In this document: in pieces, positions 63,301 through 64,000 of the stretch
Numbering within the stretch: the first letter of the stretch is position 1
How the letters are laid out: each line of letters opens with the position of its first letter
NCBI RefSeq assembly: GCF_965363235.1
Contig: NC_134847.1
Location: 61,908,439 to 61,972,438, forward strand
Direction of reading: 5' to 3'
Length of the DNA: 64,000 nt
Source of the DNA: Mytilus galloprovincialis
Lineage: Eukaryota; Mollusca; Bivalvia; Mytilida; Mytilidae
The notes under the pieces: model-generated
The model's database searches: none
The model's input: the letters and a program-made list of their open reading frames with translations, nothing else
Told to the model about the DNA's origin: nothing
Translations under genes and position numbers: made by a program

Positions 63301-63798
63301 CATCCGTGTACTTTGGATACATTCTTGTTGGTACATACATTAGGCTGTTAGTTTTTTCGTTTGAATTGTTTTACATTTGACATTTCAGGCTTTTTATAGC
63401 AGACTATTTTGGTATGGGTTTTGCTCATTGTTGAAGGCTGTACAGTGACCTTTAGTGGTTAATTTCTGTGTCATTTGTTCCCTTGTAGAGAGTTGTCTCA
63501 TTGGCAATCATACCACATTGTTTTTTTTCAAGATACAGGCGTATTCCATAAATGAAACAAGAAATCTTTAAACTTCTTACAACTCAACTAATAATTGCAC
63601 TTTAGTTTTTTTTTAACTCAGTGAAATTTATAATCATGTGACATAAATATGGCAAAACATTTACATTTATAGCATACAACATGTAGTTCATGAAATTAGA
63701 GAAGCTGTAACTAAAGTAAAGAGACTACAAAATATACATACATGTCTATCATTATCTTTACCACTGGCCAGGATAGAATGTTCACTAATGTATCTACC
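48179..63798 (-). CDS. Anoctamin (TMEM16 family), 18 exons, 5' end outside the window
   Basis: Exons with matching phases and GT-AG borders: 63742-63798, 62900-62964, 61257-61391, 60604-60770, 60120-60202, 58669-58731, 57990-58064, 56017-56181, 55480-55516, 55119-55230, 54630-54687, 53921-54018, 53291-53430, 52656-52808, 52346-52398, 51693-51877, 50479-50581, 48179-48376; together 648 residues and a stop. TMEM16 landmarks in order: [32 protein letters not shown], the helix-6 segment [84 protein letters not shown] and [10 protein letters not shown]. The family comprises ten-helix Ca2+-activated chloride channels or lipid scramblases, and the acidic residues of the Ca2+ site region are present. 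The paralogue cannot be assigned by eye. Confidence 0.93.
48864..50399 (-). mobile_element. MITE family A, inverted copy split by a pogo-like element
   Basis: Ends TTAAGGGGCTCCTGGGTA and the complement of TACCCACGAGCCACCTTAA. Without the insert it is ~574 bp and matches 28,230-28,799 in reverse. Lies in the last anoctamin intron. Confidence 0.8.
49176..50137. mobile_element. 962-bp non-autonomous pogo/Tigger-like element
   Basis: Inverted ends CAGTCGACTCTCGTTATGTC / complement of GACAACGAGAGTTAACTG, with TA on both sides (49,174-49,175; 50,138-50,139). Subterminal TTCGACTCA words recur. No transposase frame. Confidence 0.8.
50479..50581 (-). CDS. Anoctamin exon ([12 protein letters not shown])
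   Basis: [20 protein letters not shown], then [14 protein letters not shown]. Confidence 0.92.
50935..51157. mobile_element. 223-bp MITE
   Basis: Inverted ends (GGGACGACATCAAAAGTTCA; complement of GATCTTTTGATGTCCC) extending through tgtaggataaaaaa, flanked by TTA on both sides. Confidence 0.8.
51192..51357 (-). repeat. Repeat W with 9-bp target duplication
   Basis: W fragment (gtttttttcacgttgggcct, tagtaatctcataagcaata) flanked by CCTAGTCAG at 51,183-51,191 and 51,358-51,366. Confidence 0.65.
51693..51877 (-). CDS. Anoctamin exon (TM8 and extracellular loop)
   Basis: [21 protein letters not shown]-glycosylation candidates (NES, NYS, NVT), ending VTQC. Confidence 0.88.
52346..52398 (-). CDS. 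Anoctamin exon (GIWFGILRG)
   Basis: [17 protein letters not shown]; donor GTAAGT. Confidence 0.88.
52478..52575 (+). repeat. Repeat W fragment
   Basis: aagatgtggtattattgctt, gccaatgagacaacaatcca. Confidence 0.6.
52656..52808 (-). CDS. Anoctamin exon (TM7, [10 protein letters not shown])
   Basis: [20 protein letters not shown] and the strongly conserved [13 protein letters not shown], then [10 protein letters not shown]. Confidence 0.92.
53291..53430 (-). CDS. Anoctamin exon (cytosolic loop)
   Basis: Charged segment [20 protein letters not shown] then [20 protein letters not shown]. Confidence 0.87.
53921..54018 (-). CDS. Anoctamin exon (TM6)
   Basis: [20 protein letters not shown], then [13 protein letters not shown] with the N..E pair of the Ca2+ site. 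Confidence 0.88.
54041..54230. mobile_element. 190-bp palindromic MITE
   Basis: tactgtcagtatccaatcac ... tattgcctgaccagt pairs with the complement actggtcaggcaata ... ggataagcacagta. In an anoctamin intron. Confidence 0.75.
54630..54687 (-). CDS. Anoctamin exon (GRPGDY)
   Basis: [19 protein letters not shown], donor GTGTGT. Confidence 0.85.
55119..55230 (-). CDS. Anoctamin exon (TM5)
   Basis: [20 protein letters not shown], then [16 protein letters not shown]; donor GTAAGT. Confidence 0.88.
55480..55516 (-). CDS. Anoctamin micro-exon
   Basis: 37 nt: [12 protein letters not shown], matching the family's 'Y..ia..Lt..E' stretch. Confidence 0.8.
56017..56181 (-). CDS. Anoctamin exon (TM3-TM4)
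   Basis: [20 protein letters not shown], a polar loop, then a helix [18 protein letters not shown]; donor GTAAGT. Confidence 0.88.
56285..56535 (-). repeat. Repeat Z, reverse
   Basis: ttgaagttgattggacttca, tcaaccaaaaactttaacct and gaccagaaaacataatgccc are complements of the Z family. Confidence 0.65.
56940..57895 (+). mobile_element. Tandem-core element, Helitron/pearl-like
   Basis: About five diverged ~150-bp units, each with 'gaaccatgaaaatgaggtca agg' and 'aatatagttgacctat', between a unique left (aaatgtctcgccttctttac) and a right end with a short hairpin (gagctttctgcaac / gttgcaggctc, 57,855-57,882). A tandem core plus a 3' hairpin resembles non-autonomous molluscan Helitron-like 'pearl' elements. 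No coding sequence. Confidence 0.55.
57990..58064 (-). CDS. Anoctamin exon (TM3 start)
   Basis: [20 protein letters not shown] then IIVFF; donor GTAAGT. Confidence 0.85.
58669..58731 (-). CDS. Anoctamin exon (RPEFEA)
   Basis: [20 protein letters not shown] plus K; symmetric phase 0. Confidence 0.85.
59440..59990 (+). repeat. Tandem-core repeat, ~three 160-bp units
   Basis: Each unit holds 'aaccttccttttgtggta'-like, 'cacaagttattgtcctgaaa' and 'atgcttgttttggg' blocks. The right end reads tttttgcagtcgtataaaa. Contains chance open frames. Confidence 0.7.
60120..60202 (-). CDS. Anoctamin exon (EFWKRKQ)
   Basis: [20 protein letters not shown] then CADFESEE; donor GTTAGT. Confidence 0.85.
60604..60770 (-). 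CDS. Anoctamin exon (Cys-rich loop, TM2)
   Basis: [30 protein letters not shown], then a hydrophobic helix ending MALWG; donor GTAAGT. Extracellular cysteines conserved in the family. Confidence 0.88.
61257..61391 (-). CDS. Anoctamin exon (TM1)
   Basis: [20 protein letters not shown], then a hydrophobic helix to FMDDKP; donor GTATAA. Confidence 0.88.
61497..61613. mobile_element. Small foldback element
   Basis: gtgtgatatgaaatttatct and gacagttaaatttt pair with aaaaatttaactgtc and gataaatatcctattacac. Confidence 0.6.
61735..62030 (+). repeat. Two ~155-bp diverged tandem units
   Basis: aaagggacataactcaagaa / aaaggggcataactctagaa open the two units; gaggaaaactaaagttagag / taggcaaactaaagttaaag close them. 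Confidence 0.65.
62900..62964 (-). CDS. Anoctamin exon (YKYQPLDHV)
   Basis: [21 protein letters not shown]; acceptor attgcag, donor GTAATT. Just before the first membrane helix. Confidence 0.85.
63041..63331 (+). repeat. Repeat Z copy, single core unit
   Basis: atgccccacctacgatagta to ggggcatccgtgtactttgg. In the anoctamin intron upstream of exon 62,900-62,964. Confidence 0.75.
63335..63525 (-). repeat. Repeat W, reverse
   Basis: ttaggctgttagttttttcg, tgctcattgttgaaggctgt, gtctcattggcaatcatacc. Confidence 0.7.
63742..63798 (-). CDS. Anoctamin exon (first visible)
   Basis: [19 protein letters not shown]; acceptor ttttcag, donor GTATGT. Cytosolic N-terminal region. Confidence 0.8.
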
Positions 63799-64000
63799 CT
63801 GAAAACAAATATATACAATGGTTAGTTGGTACAGGAATCTCCCAAGTGTATTCTCTGGGAGGTATAATTTTGATAGGCCTTAGATACTTTTCAGACAGTT
63901 TGGTGAAAATGCAATGTGATAATTATGCCAAGTGTCTAGTGTTGACAAAAGGAGACCTGTGGTCTCCTTTTAGTCAATCCTTCAACTTTTGTTGAAAAAG

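Overview
The window looks like nuclear DNA of a marine bivalve, most likely a mussel (Mytilidae). It is AT-rich, its genes have introns, and about half of what can be identified is repeats of kinds I know from mussel genomes: Penelope-like retroelements with pseudo-LTRs, hammerhead-ribozyme repeats, tRNA-derived SINEs, many MITEs and several abundant unclassified families (called W, X, Y and Z here). No search was run; calls rest on motifs, splice sites, frames and repeats read by eye.

Layout. 1-1,780: the 3' end of a Penelope-like element (PLE) with a C-terminal GIY-YIG endonuclease, a hammerhead ribozyme, a (TA)n tract and a second ribozyme-bearing repeat. 2,940-7,227: a nearly full-length PLE on the minus strand between two 410-bp pseudo-LTRs that differ at one base. 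Its GIY-YIG domain lies before the reverse transcriptase (Naiad type). It has interrupted a host coding exon (7,228-7,672). 7.7-15.5 kb: no intact gene, small arrays and MITEs. 15,548-17,047: a complete three-exon secreted-protein gene of the bivalve 'short-chain collagen C4-like' family, minus strand. 17.4-39 kb: a repeat-dense tract with nested MITEs, a 1.8-kb TIR element, a SINE, further Naiad relics (one keeping a SECIS-like hairpin), and two copies of a TIR element in inverted orientation. 40,113-42,475: a long Mab-21/cGAS-like receptor exon, plus strand. 48,179-63,798: eighteen exons with matching phases of an anoctamin (TMEM16) gene, minus strand, whose 5' part lies beyond the window; its introns carry W, Z, tandem-core, SINE and MITE repeats.

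Most notable. The Naiad frame is interrupted by four UGA codons, and each lies where I expect a conserved cysteine: three in the zinc-binding/endonuclease part and one just before the RT. Clam Naiads are known to encode selenoproteins with several selenocysteines, so this looks like a mussel selenoprotein Naiad. A relative at 26.9 kb keeps a stem-loop with the layout of a SECIS element (AUGA/UGAU quartet, AA at the apical loop). The same 81-nt segment is missing from the 2,940-7,227 copy, and a third copy lacks only the apical 26 nt.

The three host genes (secreted C4-like protein, Mab-21-like nucleotidyltransferase, anoctamin) show no sign of acting together.
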